Part shown: one piece after another, positions 11,312 through 21,277 of the stretch
Position numbering within the stretch: position 1 is the first letter of the stretch
How the letters are laid out: each line of letters starts with the position of its first letter
Origin: Staphylococcus lloydii
GTDB taxonomy: Bacteria > Bacillota > Bacilli > Staphylococcales > Staphylococcaceae
Assembly: GCF_015775975.1 (NCBI RefSeq)
Contig: NZ_CP064056.1
Location: 1,550,001-1,614,000, forward strand
Length of the DNA stretch: 64,000 nt
Direction of reading: 5' to 3'
Program-made: the position numbers and the translations under genes
The notes under the pieces: generated by a model
What the model saw: only the letters and a program-made list of their open reading frames with translations
The model's database searches: none
Told to the model about the DNA's origin: nothing

Positions 11312-12867
11312 TAATGGGTCACCACAGCTTTATTAGTTTCTTCAATAAATGTACCATTCAATGAATATTGTTTTGCTTCATCTATTCTTACTTTTACTAT
11401 TTTACCAATCATAGATTTAGGTGCCTTAAAGTTTACAAGTTTATTCTTTTCAGTATATCCAGATAATACGGCATCATCTTTTTTACTTGTTCCTTCACAA
11501 AGTACATTAACTGTAGCGCCTTCGTATTGGCTCATTGCTTTTTCTGAATAATAGCTGACTTTTTTGTTTAATATTTGTAAACGTTCTTTTTTCACATCTT
11601 GCGGCACATTGTCTTTCATTTTAGCAGCTGGTGTGCCATCACGTTGTGAATAAATATAAGTATAAGCATGTTCAAACTCGACTTCATCATATAATGTTAA
11701 CGTTTCTTCGAATTGTTCTGCCGTTTCATTCGGATAGCCAACAATAATATCAGTCGTTAACGCTACATTAGGAATAGCCTCTTTAATGCTATTTACTAAT
11801 TCTAAATAACTTTCTCGCGTATATTTACGTCCCATAATTTTTAATACTTGGTTATTACCAGATTGTACCGGTAAATGAATATGAGGAACAATGTTTCCAC
11901 CATTAGCAATCACATCAATCATTCTATCTGTGAAATCCCACGGATGACTTGTTGTAAATCTTACACGAGGAATATCAATTTTTGAAATATCTTCTAATAA
12001 ATCACCTAAACCATATTCAAGCCCATCTATATCTTTACCGTAAGAATTTACATTTTGCCCCAGTAACGTTATTTCCTGATAACCTTGTCGAGCTAAGTCT
12101 CTCACTTCATCGATAATGTCTTCTGGTCGTCTACTACGCTCTTTACCTCTTGTAAATGGCACGATACAGTATGTACAGAATTTATCACAACCATACATAA
12201 TATTAACCCACGCTTTAATATTACCTGCTCTAACTTTAGGTAGGTTCTCAATGACGTCGCCTTCTTTAGACCACACTTCAACAACCATTGCTTTAGCTAA
12301 ATAAGCTTCCTCTAATATTTGAGGTAAACGATGAATATTATGTGTACCAAAAATCATATCAACATTTTGATATGATTTTAAAATTTTATTAACTACTGAC
12401 TCTTCTTGTGACATACAACCACAAACACCAATGAGCGTTTCAGGACGTTCTTTCTTAAGATGTTTTAAATTACCTATTTCACTGAACACTTTATTTTCGG
12501 CGTTTTCTCTAATCGCACAAGTATTAATCAAGATAACATCTGCTGTATTGATATCATCTGTGGCTTCAAATCCTAATGCCGATAAGATGCCCCCCATGAC
12601 TTCTGTATCATGTGCATTCATTTGGCAACCGTATGTTTTAATAAGGAAAGTTTTACCTTTCCCCATATTGCGATATTTTTCTTCTATTTGAAAATCGTCA
12701 TTGTATTTAATTGTTTCTTTACCACGTTTTTTTGCTTCTTTTAAACTTGGTGGCTGATAAACGTGTTCGAAATATTTACTATAGTCTTTTGTTTCTTTCT
12801 TAGCAGCTTTTTTATCACGTTCATCTAATATGTTAATTGAAGTTTGCTTTCTCTGCTCTTCGTTCAC
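11311..12867 (-). CDS. miaB: tRNA-2-methylthio-N6-dimethylallyladenosine synthase
   Basis: Radical-SAM methylthiotransferase that turns i6A37 of tRNAs into ms2i6A37, using two iron-sulfur clusters. The first cluster cysteines are Cys81 (KTYGCQMN), Cys117 ([11 protein letters not shown]) and Cys151 (GVCGCMSQ). The radical-SAM CxxxCxxC is Cys227/231/234 ([17 protein letters not shown]). A C-terminal TRAM domain begins near residue 445. The 518-aa length, with a Lys-rich N-terminal extension, matches the Firmicute form. Start GTG with AAAGGG 9 nt upstream. It leads a miaB-ricA-thiW transcript with promoter at 12962-12990 and a hairpin in the leader. Confidence 0.96.
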   Translation of the reverse strand: MNEEQRKQTSINILDERDKKAAKKETKDYSKYFEHVYQPPSLKEAKKRGKETIKYNDDFQIEEKYRNMGKGKTFLIKTYGCQMNAHDTEVMGGILSALGFEATDDINTADVILINTCAIRENAENKVFSEIGNLKHLKKERPETLIGVCGCMSQEESVVNKILKSYQNVDMIFGTHNIHRLPQILEEAYLAKAMVVEVWSKEGDVIENLPKVRAGNIKAWVNIMYGCDKFCTYCIVPFTRGKERSRRPEDIIDEVRDLARQGYQEITLLGQNVNSYGKDIDGLEYGLGDLLEDISKIDIPRVRFTTSHPWDFTDRMIDVIANGGNIVPHIHLPVQSGNNQVLKIMGRKYTRESYLELVNSIKEAIPNVALTTDIIVGYPNETAEQFEETLTLYDEVEFEHAYTYIYSQRDGTPAAKMKDNVPQDVKKERLQILNKKVSYYSEKAMSQYEGATVNVLCEGTSKKDDAVLSGYTEKNKLVNFKAPKSMIGKIVKVRIDEAKQYSLNGTFIEETNKAVVTH

Positions 12868-12890
12868 TTTACAAAACCCTTTCTATGTCA

Positions 12891-12936
12891 TAGCACGCAC
12901 AAAACTTCTAAATGAAGCGTTGTTTATCAAGTGCTA
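12891..12936 (-). promoter_or_regulatory. Hairpin in the miaB 5' leader
   Basis: Minus strand: TAGCAC ... GTGCTA close a 46-nt element with inner pairs ACAA/TTGT and CTTC/GAAG around an ATTTA loop. There is no T run after it, so it is not a terminator. It sits between the predicted start of transcription and the miaB ribosome-binding site. Function unknown. Confidence 0.45.
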
Positions 12937-12961
12937 GTTATATGCCGTAAACCATTATTAT

Positions 12962-12990
12962 ATTATATTAAATTTAATATCAAAGTGCAA
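12962..12990 (-). promoter_or_regulatory. Probable sigma-A promoter for miaB-ricA-thiW
   Basis: Minus strand: -35 TTGCAC (12985-12990), 17-bp spacer, -10 TATAAT (12962-12967, perfect). Transcription would begin near 12955, giving a leader of about 88 nt. Confidence 0.7.
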
Positions 12991-13057
12991 AATGAATATA
13001 AAATTAAAGTGAATTAATCATACAGTAGAAAATTGATATGGTGCTTGGGGTAAGTTA

Positions 13058-13354
13058 TTAATATTCGTCATATTTACCAGTTAATGTTTCGATCGTTATG
13101 CCCTCAGGTACATGATAGAACTTCACTTGGCTAATCGTACTTGGTACTTCTAGCTCAACCATACGGTCATTTAGTTTTTGAATCAAAATTAGACATTCAT
13201 TCATGTCACCTTGAACTGTAGTATCCAATGGCCCCACTCTATATTGTAAACCTGAATCCTGAATTACCTTGATTGCCTCATCCACATACGGTATAACATC
13301 TTCATTGTTAGGCGTTTTAGGAATAATTTGAATACTCATTAATGTATCATCCAC
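13058..13354 (-). CDS. MTH1187-family thiamine-binding protein
   Basis: 98-aa protein of the MTH1187/YkoF-like (DUF77) family: small ferredoxin-fold oligomers that bind thiamine or related pyrimidines, physiological role uncertain. Seen: LMSIQIIPKTPNNEDVIPYVDEAIKVIQDSGLQYRVGPLDTTVQGD, with the YRVGPLDTTVxGD signature of the family. The GTG at 13352-13354 is chosen because AGGGGG lies 8 nt upstream; an in-frame reading 13 codons longer has no ribosome-binding site. It stands alone between miaB and the gene at 13486. No thiamine riboswitch lies in front of it. Confidence 0.78.
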   Translation of the reverse strand: MDDTLMSIQIIPKTPNNEDVIPYVDEAIKVIQDSGLQYRVGPLDTTVQGDMNECLILIQKLNDRMVELEVPSTISQVKFYHVPEGITIETLTGKYDEY

Positions 13355-13485
13355 GAGCGTCGCCCCCTTATTAATTTTATTTAAGTTTAACAAATAAAGC
13401 GCTTTTGAGATAGTTAAAATCGACTATTGCTTATTTTCTTACTATTCATCATTTTAAATAACAAACCGACTTATACAGACTAGCT

Positions 13486-14103
13486 CTATTGATTCAATAT
13501 ATTCACACAAGTATCGGCAAGTAGATGCATGAGTGGAGACCAATTGTCTTCATTTTCTCTGTTAACTAAATTAAATTTATTATTTTTAAATAATTTTTTA
13601 CGTAGCGCGGCCGTAATTTCTAATTGTACGCCTTGTGACGTTTCACCTTGATTAACAAAATTATCTTTATCCATACCCGATATATGACGAGGTGCAGGTG
13701 CCGCTGTTACGCCTATATCGTTAAACGCTTGTGATAATTTTGCTTTCAACGCTTCATCTAAACCACCGATATATATAGCTTCATTTGTCCCATTACATCC
13801 GTGAATTGATAACACTTGTTTTTTTCCTGGTACTAATTGTAATAATTGAGGATCGTCAAAATGTCTCGATGTCACATGTAATTCATTATTTTTATTTCTT
13901 TTACACCCTTTAAAAGTATAAAATGAAAAACCACCTTTACGTGCTATAAGTTGAGCAAGTTCAGTTGTACCTCGTTCTATAGCGCCTCCATGGACAGCAG
14001 TAATTAGGTTTGGACTCGAATTATCGATGAGCTCAATGCTAAAATCTTCATTTTCTTGATTATACTGAAAAAGTTGCGTCATTGATTTATACTTGTCTAC
14101 CAC
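13486..14103 (-). CDS. Poly-gamma-glutamate hydrolase family protein (YmaC-like)
   Basis: 205-aa protein of the phage-type poly-gamma-glutamate hydrolase family (DUF867; B. subtilis YmaC and phage PghP): zinc peptidase-fold enzymes that cut gamma-glutamyl polymers. Seen: LITAVHGGAIERGTTELA (candidate zinc-binding His and Glu), FSFYTFKGCKRNKNNELHVTSRHFDDPQ, QVLSIHGCNGTNEAIYIGG (second conserved His), and GVQLEITAALRKKLF with the conserved glutamate. The start is GTG with an AAGGGA site 9 nt upstream and an in-frame TGA just before. No signal peptide, so probably cytosolic. It sits between porB and a thiamine-binding protein. True substrate is unknown. Confidence 0.72.
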   Translation of the reverse strand: MVDKYKSMTQLFQYNQENEDFSIELIDNSSPNLITAVHGGAIERGTTELAQLIARKGGFSFYTFKGCKRNKNNELHVTSRHFDDPQLLQLVPGKKQVLSIHGCNGTNEAIYIGGLDEALKAKLSQAFNDIGVTAAPAPRHISGMDKDNFVNQGETSQGVQLEITAALRKKLFKNNKFNLVNRENEDNWSPLMHLLADTCVNILNQ

Positions 14104-14130
14104 ACATCATCGTCCCTTCTTTTTATACAC

Positions 14131-14174
14131 ATAGCAAAACCTAGAACGTTTTATGGCTAAATCGCTCTAGGTTT
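14131..14174 (-). terminator. Rho-independent terminator after porB
   Basis: AAACCTAGAGCG / CGTTCTAGGTTT on the minus strand (14163-14174 with 14137-14148), 12 bp with one G-T pair, followed by a short T run. It starts 14 bp past the porB stop. Confidence 0.75.
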
Positions 14175-14188
14175 ACTCACATAGTTGA

Positions 14189-15055
14189 TTATACAAATTG
14201 TCCAATTAATTCATTAAATTGATTTTCATCAATTTTGATATCTTTTTTAGCTAACGGTGTTTCGTCTAATTCTGCGATTTGAGATTCATATGATGGTGTT
14301 TCTGTATCTTGATATACAATACCTTTTAACAGCGATTCATAAGCTAAAACATTTTGCATTGCTTTTTGCTTATCTGTAACATCATAATCTTCAATATCAT
14401 CGATGCTTGTCAAATTCTCTTTAAACCAATCATATGTGTTTACTTTATTGTAAGTTACACATGGAGAGAAAACATTCACAAATGAGAAGCCATCATGATT
14501 AATCGCATCTTCTATCATTTTTGTTAAGCCTTTAATATCGCTAGAAAAACCTTGTGCCACAAATGTTGCACCTGAAGAAATAGCAATTTCTAACGGAGCT
14601 ACATTTTGTTCGATGTTTCCTTTAGGTGTCGATTTAGTTATAAAACCTGGTGCTGATGATGGTGAAGTTTGTCCTTTTGTTAAACCATATATTTGGTTAT
14701 CCATTACAATATAAGTCATGTTCATGTTTCTACGTAATGCATGAATCGTATGACCCATACCGATAGCGTAGCCATCACCGTCACCACCAGAAGCAATAAC
14801 TGTTAAGTCTTTGTTTGCCATCTTCACACCTTGTGCAAGTGGTAATGAACGACCATGAATACCATGCACACCATAAGCATTAATATAACCAGACAAACGG
14901 CCAGAACAACCTATTCCTGTTATTATTGCAACTTCTTCTGGTTCCAGTCCTACATTTGCTGCAGCTTTTTGAATTGCGGCTTGTACTGAAAAATCACCGC
15001 AACCTGGACACCAGTTGGGCTTCACATTATTTCTAAAATCCTTAAATGTTGCCAC
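14189..15055 (-). CDS. porB: 2-oxoacid:ferredoxin oxidoreductase, beta subunit
   Basis: Thiamine-diphosphate-binding subunit of a two-subunit 2-oxoacid:ferredoxin (or flavodoxin) oxidoreductase that makes acyl-CoA and reduced carrier. The 288-aa protein has WCPGCGDFSV (residues 15-24, cluster cysteines), GIGCSGR, the ThDP/metal motif SGGDGDGYAIGMGH, and DNQIYGLTKGQTSP. The start is GTG directly abutting the porA stop codon (TAAGTG) with GGAG 9 nt upstream, so the two are translationally coupled. The substrate (pyruvate or 2-oxoglutarate) cannot be decided from sequence; the KorAB-type beta-subunit form is common in staphylococci. Confidence 0.93.
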   Translation of the reverse strand: MATFKDFRNNVKPNWCPGCGDFSVQAAIQKAAANVGLEPEEVAIITGIGCSGRLSGYINAYGVHGIHGRSLPLAQGVKMANKDLTVIASGGDGDGYAIGMGHTIHALRRNMNMTYIVMDNQIYGLTKGQTSPSSAPGFITKSTPKGNIEQNVAPLEIAISSGATFVAQGFSSDIKGLTKMIEDAINHDGFSFVNVFSPCVTYNKVNTYDWFKENLTSIDDIEDYDVTDKQKAMQNVLAYESLLKGIVYQDTETPSYESQIAELDETPLAKKDIKIDENQFNELIGQFV

Positions 15056-16816
15056 TTAAACCAGCTCCTTAATTTCTTTAGCTATTGCTAAACCTTTTTC
15101 TTCTATCTCATGAGGCAAGAACGGCGTACCGTCATATTTCGTTTGATTAATTAATTTATCGCCTAAATTTACGTTCATTTTTAGTATGTTTGCGAGTTGA
15201 CCTTGATAATTGTGCTCAGCAACTACGACTTTAGATGCTTTATCAACTGCATCTTGGATAATTTTATTAGGGAATGGGTGCAATTGTCTGATTTGTAGAT
15301 GATTAACCTTGATGTCTTGTTTTTCTAAACGTTCTTTTCCTTCTTGTATTGCACCTTTAGTTGAAATAAAACCTATATATAAAATGTCCGCAGCTGAATG
15401 TGCTTCGTCTAACTCAACTGGTTTATTAATTAATAAGTGTTGCGTTTTACGCATACGTTTTTCCATTTGCTGTTGACGGTTATCTGCCGCTTCACTCGTC
15501 TTACCTTCTTCGTTATGTTCAACGCCCGTTACGTGATGAATACCGCCTTTTAAACCTGGTATCGGTCTAGGTGATACACCACTGTCTGTTAATGCATAAC
15601 GTTTGAAGTAAGCTTTATCATCTTCGTCTCTTTCAATGTCACTTTGTAGTAATTCACCACGGTTAATTTCTATTTTATTATAATCTAGTTGTTGTACCGT
15701 TTGTTTACCTAATGATAATTGTAAATCACTAAGTACAATAACTGGACATTGATAGGCTTCAGCTAAGTTAAATGCTTCCATCGTTAAATAAAAAGCATCT
15801 TCTGCATCTGTCGGTGCTACTACAATTTTAGGAATATCTCCGTGTGTCCCATAAATCATTTGCATTAAATCAGATTGTTCTTGCTTAGTTGGTAAACCTG
15901 TAGAAGGACCACCACGTTGCGTATTAATAACGACGAAAGGTGTTTCAGTCATACCAGATAGACCAATCGCTTCCATCATTAAGGATAACCCTGGTCCAGC
16001 ACTTGCTGTAAATGAACGAACGCCAGCATAGTTAGAACCAATTGCCATATTTGCTGCCGCAATTTCATCTTCAGTTTGTACAACCGTACCCCCAACTTTA
16101 GGTAAGTTCTCTATCATGTATTCCATAATTTCTGATGCCGGTGTAATAGGGTATGCAGCCATAAATCTAGAGCCTGCTGACAATGCACCTAACCCAATCG
16201 CATCATTACCAATCATATATAAATGAGGGTCTTCATTAGTATTGTCTAACTCGAAGTCACCGCTTACGCTTTGCAATTGTTCTTGCATCAAACGATAACC
16301 CTCATTTAATGCTTGTATATTCATTTCTACAACTTTATCGCCTTTCTTTTCAAACATGTTAGTGATTAAAGTTTCAAAAGTTGCAGTATCTAAGTTCATA
16401 AGTGAACAAGTAGCACCAACTGCTACCATGTTTTTCATTAATGCTGTGCCTAAATCTTTTGCTGTTGCTGTAAAAGGTAAATCTATTAATTGCGCTTTGC
16501 AATCTTCAGGCTTTTCAGGTTTCGCCTTACTGTCTGCAAGAATAACGCTATCTTCTCGCATTTCGTGATGGTTTACTTCAATCGTTTCTTGATCGAAAGC
16601 TACCAAAATATCTAAATCATCGCTTATCGCATGGACAGGCGTTGTTGATACTCTAATTTTATTGTTTGTATGTCCACCTTTAATACGACTAGAAAAATGT
16701 CTATAGCCATAAAGATAGTAGCCTTTTCGGTTCATAGCTGTAGCAAAGATCTCTCCCGTTGATTCAATGCCTTCACCTTGTTGGCCGCCCACTTTCCATG
16801 ATACTTGTGATTTCAT
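15056..16816 (-). CDS. porA: 2-oxoacid:ferredoxin oxidoreductase, alpha subunit (gamma-alpha fusion)
   Basis: 586-aa fusion. Residues 1 to about 185 form the gamma domain (WKVGGQQGEGIESTGEIFATAMNRKGYY, then YRHFSSRIKGGHTNNKIR). The remainder is the alpha pyrimidine-binding domain (FMAAYPITPASEIMEY, VVQTEDEIAAANMAIGSNYAG, TASAGPGLSLMMEAIGLSGMTE). It pairs with porB. The start at 16816 (MKSQVSW) is chosen over one 16 codons upstream because AGGAGG lies 8 nt before it. The porAB pair follows ymdB but is separated from it by a hairpin terminator (16865-16898), so it probably has its own promoter. Confidence 0.93.
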   Translation of the reverse strand: MKSQVSWKVGGQQGEGIESTGEIFATAMNRKGYYLYGYRHFSSRIKGGHTNNKIRVSTTPVHAISDDLDILVAFDQETIEVNHHEMREDSVILADSKAKPEKPEDCKAQLIDLPFTATAKDLGTALMKNMVAVGATCSLMNLDTATFETLITNMFEKKGDKVVEMNIQALNEGYRLMQEQLQSVSGDFELDNTNEDPHLYMIGNDAIGLGALSAGSRFMAAYPITPASEIMEYMIENLPKVGGTVVQTEDEIAAANMAIGSNYAGVRSFTASAGPGLSLMMEAIGLSGMTETPFVVINTQRGGPSTGLPTKQEQSDLMQMIYGTHGDIPKIVVAPTDAEDAFYLTMEAFNLAEAYQCPVIVLSDLQLSLGKQTVQQLDYNKIEINRGELLQSDIERDEDDKAYFKRYALTDSGVSPRPIPGLKGGIHHVTGVEHNEEGKTSEAADNRQQQMEKRMRKTQHLLINKPVELDEAHSAADILYIGFISTKGAIQEGKERLEKQDIKVNHLQIRQLHPFPNKIIQDAVDKASKVVVAEHNYQGQLANILKMNVNLGDKLINQTKYDGTPFLPHEIEEKGLAIAKEIKELV

Positions 16817-16864
16817 ATCAACTTGCCTCCTAGTGGTAAAATAGTTCATCTTTAATAATACCAA

Positions 16865-16898
16865 ATAAAACCACCCTATTACTATGTATAGCGTGGTT
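16865..16898 (-). terminator. Terminator between ymdB and porA
   Basis: AACCACGCTAT / ATAGGGTGGTT on the minus strand (16888-16898 with 16869-16879), 10 of 11 positions paired, 8-nt loop, followed by a TTTATTT tract. It lies 29 bp beyond the ymdB stop and in the porA leader. Confidence 0.7.
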
Positions 16899-16927
16899 AA
16901 AATTTATTTTCATACTAATGGACGATA

Positions 16928-17719
16928 TTAATTAAACGGATGATCGTCATTAATTAACACACGTTCAATATGCTTAGTCTGTCCATTCTTATCTAAATCA
17001 ATAATGACTCCAGACAATACACTTCTGCCTTCTTCTGGAAGTACATGTCTTTGCGGTAGACTCGTAATAAATCTATTGATTACTTCGTCTCTGTTAATAC
17101 CTAAAATGCCATCATAGTATCCAGTCATACCGACGTCAGTAATATAACCAGTGCCATTTGGCAGTATTCTTTCATCCGCAGTTTGAATATGAGTATGTGT
17201 ACCGACCATCGCGCTTACACGACCGTCTAAATACCAACCCATTGCATTTTTTTCTGATGTCGTTTCCGCATGGAAGTCCACGAAAATATAATCCGTTTCC
17301 TTCTTCGCTTCTTCAATTAAAGCGTCTGCTTTTTTAAATGGGTCATCTATGTCTTGCATAAATGCACGACCTTGCAAATTGATAATTGCAAGTTTAATGT
17401 CATTTATTTGAATAAAACGCATGCCAACGCCTGGCGCTTCATCTGGGAAGTTTGCAGGTCTTACCATTCTTTTGGCATCGTCTATAAAGTCATAAATTTG
17501 GCGCTGACCATAAGTATGATTTCCCATAGTCATAAAATCGACGCCTTCTCTTAACAATTGCTTATAAATCTTTTCAGTTAGGCCCTTACCGTGTGCGGCA
17601 TTTTCAGCATTAACTATCGTGACCGTCGGACGATAATGGTGTTTTAACTTAGTTAAATAAGTACTAATCGCCTCTCTGCCAATTTTGCCAACCAAGTCAC
17701 CTATAAATAATATTCTCAC
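16928..17719 (-). CDS. ymdB: YmdB family metallophosphoesterase (2',3'-cyclic nucleotide phosphodiesterase)
   Basis: 263-aa member of the TIGR00282 family. B. subtilis YmdB hydrolyses 2',3'-cAMP and affects biofilm and motility gene expression. Two-metal residues are visible in order: FIGDLVGKIGR (Asp8), NAENAAHGKG (Asn/Glu region), GNHTYGQ, VDFHAETTSEKNAMG and GTHTHIQTAD, ending with DVGMTG. Start GTG with AAAGGATG about 7 nt upstream. In many Firmicutes ymdB directly follows rny; here they are separated by a plus-strand small gene (17879-18094), so the two are divided transcriptionally. Confidence 0.93.
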   Translation of the reverse strand: MRILFIGDLVGKIGREAISTYLTKLKHHYRPTVTIVNAENAAHGKGLTEKIYKQLLREGVDFMTMGNHTYGQRQIYDFIDDAKRMVRPANFPDEAPGVGMRFIQINDIKLAIINLQGRAFMQDIDDPFKKADALIEEAKKETDYIFVDFHAETTSEKNAMGWYLDGRVSAMVGTHTHIQTADERILPNGTGYITDVGMTGYYDGILGINRDEVINRFITSLPQRHVLPEEGRSVLSGVIIDLDKNGQTKHIERVLINDDHPFN

Positions 17720-17878
17720 TGCGAGTCATCCTTTCTCAGTGCTAGTTTAATGCATATTTAAACTTAAGGAAAGTATATTGTAAAAATTTATGCCAGATAT
17801 TTTGTTTTAAGTTATGTTCATGTGGTAATTGAAATAATGTACGGTTAAAAATAATTTATTAGGAGATGTAATTAATTC

Positions 17879-18094
17879 ATGTCAATTAATATCGATCCCG
17901 AAAGTTTTGCAAATTTAGTAGTTTCAGCTAATCCTTCTAAAAGTGATGATGCTGAAGAAGTAGCTAAAGAAAGCTTGGAACTTTATATTAACGCTTATCG
18001 TTTAGCAGAACGTTATTCTAATATTTCAACAAATTCTTACGATACAGCTGAAATTATCCAAGAAGTGAAAAATACTGATTTAGAACTCACATAA
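17879..18094 (+). CDS. Conserved small acidic protein, unknown function
   Basis: 71 codons on the plus strand against the local trend. The ATG is preceded by AGGAGATG, with 13 nt between AGGAG and the ATG, which is rather long but plausible. The product (MSINIDPESFANLVVSANP...) is acidic and predicted alpha-helical after residue 22 (DDAEEVAKESLELYINAYRLAERYSNIST). It has no membrane segment or cysteine. A strong bidirectional terminator follows 29 bp after the stop, which supports a real transcript. It is divergent from ymdB and convergent with rny. I believe similar short proteins lie here in other staphylococci but cannot name a family. Confidence 0.72.
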   Translation: MSINIDPESFANLVVSANPSKSDDAEEVAKESLELYINAYRLAERYSNISTNSYDTAEIIQEVKNTDLELT

Positions 18095-18122
18095 TCTTGT
18101 TATTTTACTAATTAATGTATAT

Positions 18123-18152
18123 AAAAAAGGTTGCCACGATGGCAACCTTTTT
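18123..18152. terminator. Bidirectional terminator between the small plus-strand gene and rny
   Basis: AGGTTGCCA / TGGCAACCT with a 3-nt loop, flanked by six A residues on the left and five T residues on the right, so it works on both strands. It overlaps the rny stop codon by 2 nt. Confidence 0.93.
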
Positions 18153-19710
18153 ATTTTGCATATTCAACTGCCCTAGTCTCACGAACAACAGTCACTTTAA
18201 TATGGCCAGGGTATTGAAGTTCATCTTCAATTTGACTTTTAATGTCCCTTGCTAAGCGATGTGATTTTAAGTCGTCTATAGCATCTGGTGATACAATTAC
18301 TCGAATTTCTCTACCAGCTTGTATTGCAAATGCTTTATCTACACCATCATAACTTTCTGATAAAGTTTCTAAACGCTCTAGTCTTCTGATATAGTTTTCT
18401 AATGTTTCTTTACGAGCGCCAGGTCTAGCTGCTGATAATGCGTCTGCAGCTGCTACTAAAATAGATATTATAGATGTAGGTTCTACATCACCATGGTGTG
18501 AATGAATTGCGTTAATAACTGTTTCATGCTCATTATATTTTTTCGCTAATTCTACACCAATTTCAACATGGCTACCTTCAACTTCATGATCAATTGCTTT
18601 ACCAACATCGTGAAGTAGTCCCGCACGTTTAGCTAATGATACATCCTCACCTAATTCAGCAGCAAGCATGCCACTTAAATATGCTACTTCAATTGAATGT
18701 TTAAGCACATTTTGGCCATAGCTTGTACGATATTGTAAACGACCTAATATTTTCACTAAGTCTGGATGCATATTATGCACATTTATTTCAAATGTTGCTT
18801 GTTCCCCTGCATCTCTTATAATATCGTCTACTTCTTTTCGAGCTTTATCTACCATATCTTCAATCCGTCCAGGATGGATTCTACCATCAGAAACAAGATT
18901 TACTAATGCTGTTCTAGCAATTTCACGTCTGATTGGGTCAAATCCTGATAGAATTACCGCTTCAGGCGTATCGTCTATTATTAAGTCGATACCAGTAAGC
19001 GTTTCAAGAGTTCTAATATTTCTACCCTCTCTACCAATAATTCGACCTTTCATTTCATCGTTAGGTAAATTAACAACTGATACTGTTGATTCTGACGTAT
19101 GTTCTGCCGCCAATCTTTGTACAGTAGTTGCTAATAACTCTTTTGCATTTTTATCGACTTTTTCTTTTGCTTCTTTCTCTTTTTCCTTAACAAGTATTGC
19201 AATATCTTGTGACAGTTCTTCCTCAACTCTTTGAAGTTGCTCATTAGCTGCTTCTTCTTGACTGAGACCAGAGATGCGTTCTAATTCTTGTTCATGTTTA
19301 TTTATTAATGATTGAACACTACTCTCTTTTGCATCTACTTGTTGTTGTCTTTCTTCAAGTTTAGATTCTTTTTGCTCTAAAATTTCATCTTTTTTATCAA
19401 GCAAATCAGATTTACGTTCCAAATTTTCTTCTTTTTGAAGTAGGCGAGATTCTTGCCTTTGAAGTTCTCCTCGTCTTTCACGAAGTTCATTTTCAACTTG
19501 CTCTTTTAAGATTTGGTTTTCTTCTTTTGCTTCAAGTAGCTTTTCTTTTTTTACATTATCTGCTTCTTTATTCGCCTGATCGATGATATCTTCAGCAGTT
19601 TGTCTTGCTTGGATTTGTTTTTGTTGCAACAAATTTCGGGCAATAAAATACCCTACAACAACGCCCAGAATAATTCCTAGCAAAATGAGTAGGAGGCCTA
19701 ATAAATTCAC
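18151..19710 (-). CDS. rny: Ribonuclease Y
   Basis: Membrane-anchored endoribonuclease that starts decay and processing of many mRNAs in Firmicutes (CvfA in S. aureus, with effects on virulence gene expression). 519 aa: N-terminal transmembrane helix ([22 protein letters not shown]), long coiled coil to about residue 195 ([24 protein letters not shown] region), KH domain with [19 protein letters not shown], and HD domain with [12 protein letters not shown] and HSHHGDVEP. Start GTG with GGGGGG(TG) upstream; the only nearby ATG is followed by TGA. A near-consensus promoter lies about 85 bp upstream. Confidence 0.97.
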   Translation of the reverse strand: MNLLGLLLILLGIILGVVVGYFIARNLLQQKQIQARQTAEDIIDQANKEADNVKKEKLLEAKEENQILKEQVENELRERRGELQRQESRLLQKEENLERKSDLLDKKDEILEQKESKLEERQQQVDAKESSVQSLINKHEQELERISGLSQEEAANEQLQRVEEELSQDIAILVKEKEKEAKEKVDKNAKELLATTVQRLAAEHTSESTVSVVNLPNDEMKGRIIGREGRNIRTLETLTGIDLIIDDTPEAVILSGFDPIRREIARTALVNLVSDGRIHPGRIEDMVDKARKEVDDIIRDAGEQATFEINVHNMHPDLVKILGRLQYRTSYGQNVLKHSIEVAYLSGMLAAELGEDVSLAKRAGLLHDVGKAIDHEVEGSHVEIGVELAKKYNEHETVINAIHSHHGDVEPTSIISILVAAADALSAARPGARKETLENYIRRLERLETLSESYDGVDKAFAIQAGREIRVIVSPDAIDDLKSHRLARDIKSQIEDELQYPGHIKVTVVRETRAVEYAK

Positions 19711-19795
19711 ATAAACACCCCCCTTTTTCTAGGATTTGCGCTTTATATAAAAATAAATATGATTTTATTGAACTATATAATAATCATACAATGTA

Positions 19796-19825
19796 ATTGT
19801 ACGTTTAAAAACTAAGAAGTGTCAA
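19796..19825 (-). promoter_or_regulatory. Probable sigma-A promoter of rny
   Basis: Minus strand: -35 TTGACA (19820-19825, perfect), 18-bp spacer, -10 TACAAT (19796-19801, one mismatch). Start of transcription near 19789 gives a leader of about 80 nt. The rest of the 19711-20074 interval is AT-rich and shows no gene or strong structure. Confidence 0.75.
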
Positions 19826-20074
19826 GGTATCAACCCACAATAATATAATTTCATTTTAAATAGCGTTTTAATAGTATTTAAAAATATCTTAATTACTTTT
19901 TATTATAACTCACAAACGAATCATTTATGCTACAAGATAGTATTTAAATGTTGTTAAAATGCATCTTACAAAGGTTACTAACCTAATTGTTATCCCAGCT
20001 ATAAATATTTATATACAATCAATAAATTCACCTTATTATCTCAAAAGTTTTATGAATTTTATATCCATAAATTA

Positions 20075-20120
20075 AGCAAAAAAGAGAAGTTTTATCTTCA
20101 AGCGATAAAACTTCTCTTTT
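20075..20120 (-). terminator. Rho-independent terminator after recA
   Basis: Perfect 17-bp stem AAAAGAGAAGTTTTATC/GATAAAACTTCTCTTTT (20104-20120 with 20080-20096), 7-nt loop, T-rich 3' side on the minus strand. It begins 20 bp past the recA stop. Confidence 0.95.
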
Positions 20121-20139
20121 AATGAAATGCTATATGTTG

Positions 20140-21192
20140 TTATTCTTCATCAAATAATGAATTTGGCGCGTTATCTTCGCTTTCTGATTCTTCAACATCA
20201 CCATCAAATATGCCTAATTTTTCACGTAATTTATGATTAATGTCTTTTTTGATTTCAGGGTTTTCTTTAAGGAACATCTTAACATTTTCCTTACCTTGAC
20301 CCATACGTTCTCCATTGTATGAATACCAAGCACCTGACTTATCTACGATTTCGTGTTCGACACCTAAATCAATTAACTCGCCTTCTTTAGATATACCTTT
20401 ACCATACATAATATCTACTTCGGCAACTCTAAATGGTGGTGCAACTTTGTTTTTAACTACTTTAATTTTTGTTCTGTTACCGACAATTTCTTGCCCTTGT
20501 TTTAGTTGTTCTGCACGGCGAACTTCTAATCTAACTGAACTATAGAATTTAAGTGCACGACCACCTGGTGTCGTTTCAGGGTTACCGAACATAACGCCGA
20601 CTTTTTCTCTAATTTGGTTAATAAACACCGCTGTTGTATTTGATTTAGAAATAGCACCTGATAATTTACGTAATGCTTGTGACATTAGACGTGCTTGTAA
20701 ACCAACGTGTGTATCTCCCATTTCACCTTCAATTTCAGCTTTTGGTGTTAACGCTGCAACAGAGTCGACTACTACAATGTCAACTGCACCGCTTCGCACG
20801 AAGGCCTCTGCAATTTCAAGACCTTGTTCACCATGGTCAGGTTGAGATAAATATAAATTATCAATATCTACGCCTAAAGCTTCTGCATAAACTGGATCTA
20901 ACGCATGTTCAGCATCGATAAATGCTGCAATACCGCCTTTTCTTTGCACTTCTGCAATGGCATGTAGCGCAACAGTAGTTTTACCAGAACTTTCTGGTCC
21001 ATAAATTTCAACAATTCTACCTTTAGGATATCCGCCTACTCCTAATGCGTTATCTAATGTAACTGAGCCACTTGAAACGCTTGAAACTCTGCGTCCTTTG
21101 TTATCGCCCAGTTTCATAACTGAACCTTTACCAAATGATTTTTCCATATTTTTTATTACTGTATCTAAAGCTTTTTGACGATCGTTATCCAA
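20140..21192 (-). CDS. recA: Recombinase A
   Basis: RecA filament-forming ATPase for homologous recombination and SOS induction (LexA self-cleavage). 350 aa with Walker A GPESSGKT at residues 65-72, [41 protein letters not shown], and loop region [27 protein letters not shown]. The C-terminal tail is acidic ([21 protein letters not shown]), as usual. Start TTG (21190-21192) with AGGAGG 7 nt upstream. Upstream is an SOS box and downstream a 17-bp terminator, so recA is a single-gene unit after cinA. Confidence 0.98.
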   Translation of the reverse strand: MDNDRQKALDTVIKNMEKSFGKGSVMKLGDNKGRRVSSVSSGSVTLDNALGVGGYPKGRIVEIYGPESSGKTTVALHAIAEVQRKGGIAAFIDAEHALDPVYAEALGVDIDNLYLSQPDHGEQGLEIAEAFVRSGAVDIVVVDSVAALTPKAEIEGEMGDTHVGLQARLMSQALRKLSGAISKSNTTAVFINQIREKVGVMFGNPETTPGGRALKFYSSVRLEVRRAEQLKQGQEIVGNRTKIKVVKNKVAPPFRVAEVDIMYGKGISKEGELIDLGVEHEIVDKSGAWYSYNGERMGQGKENVKMFLKENPEIKKDINHKLREKLGIFDGDVEESESEDNAPNSLFDEE

Positions 21193-21277
21193 TGATGAAC
21201 CTCCTAAATGAGTTTAATCTCTATTAATTATCTTAACCACATCATACATGGATTATTATAATTTAGCAAGCATTTTG

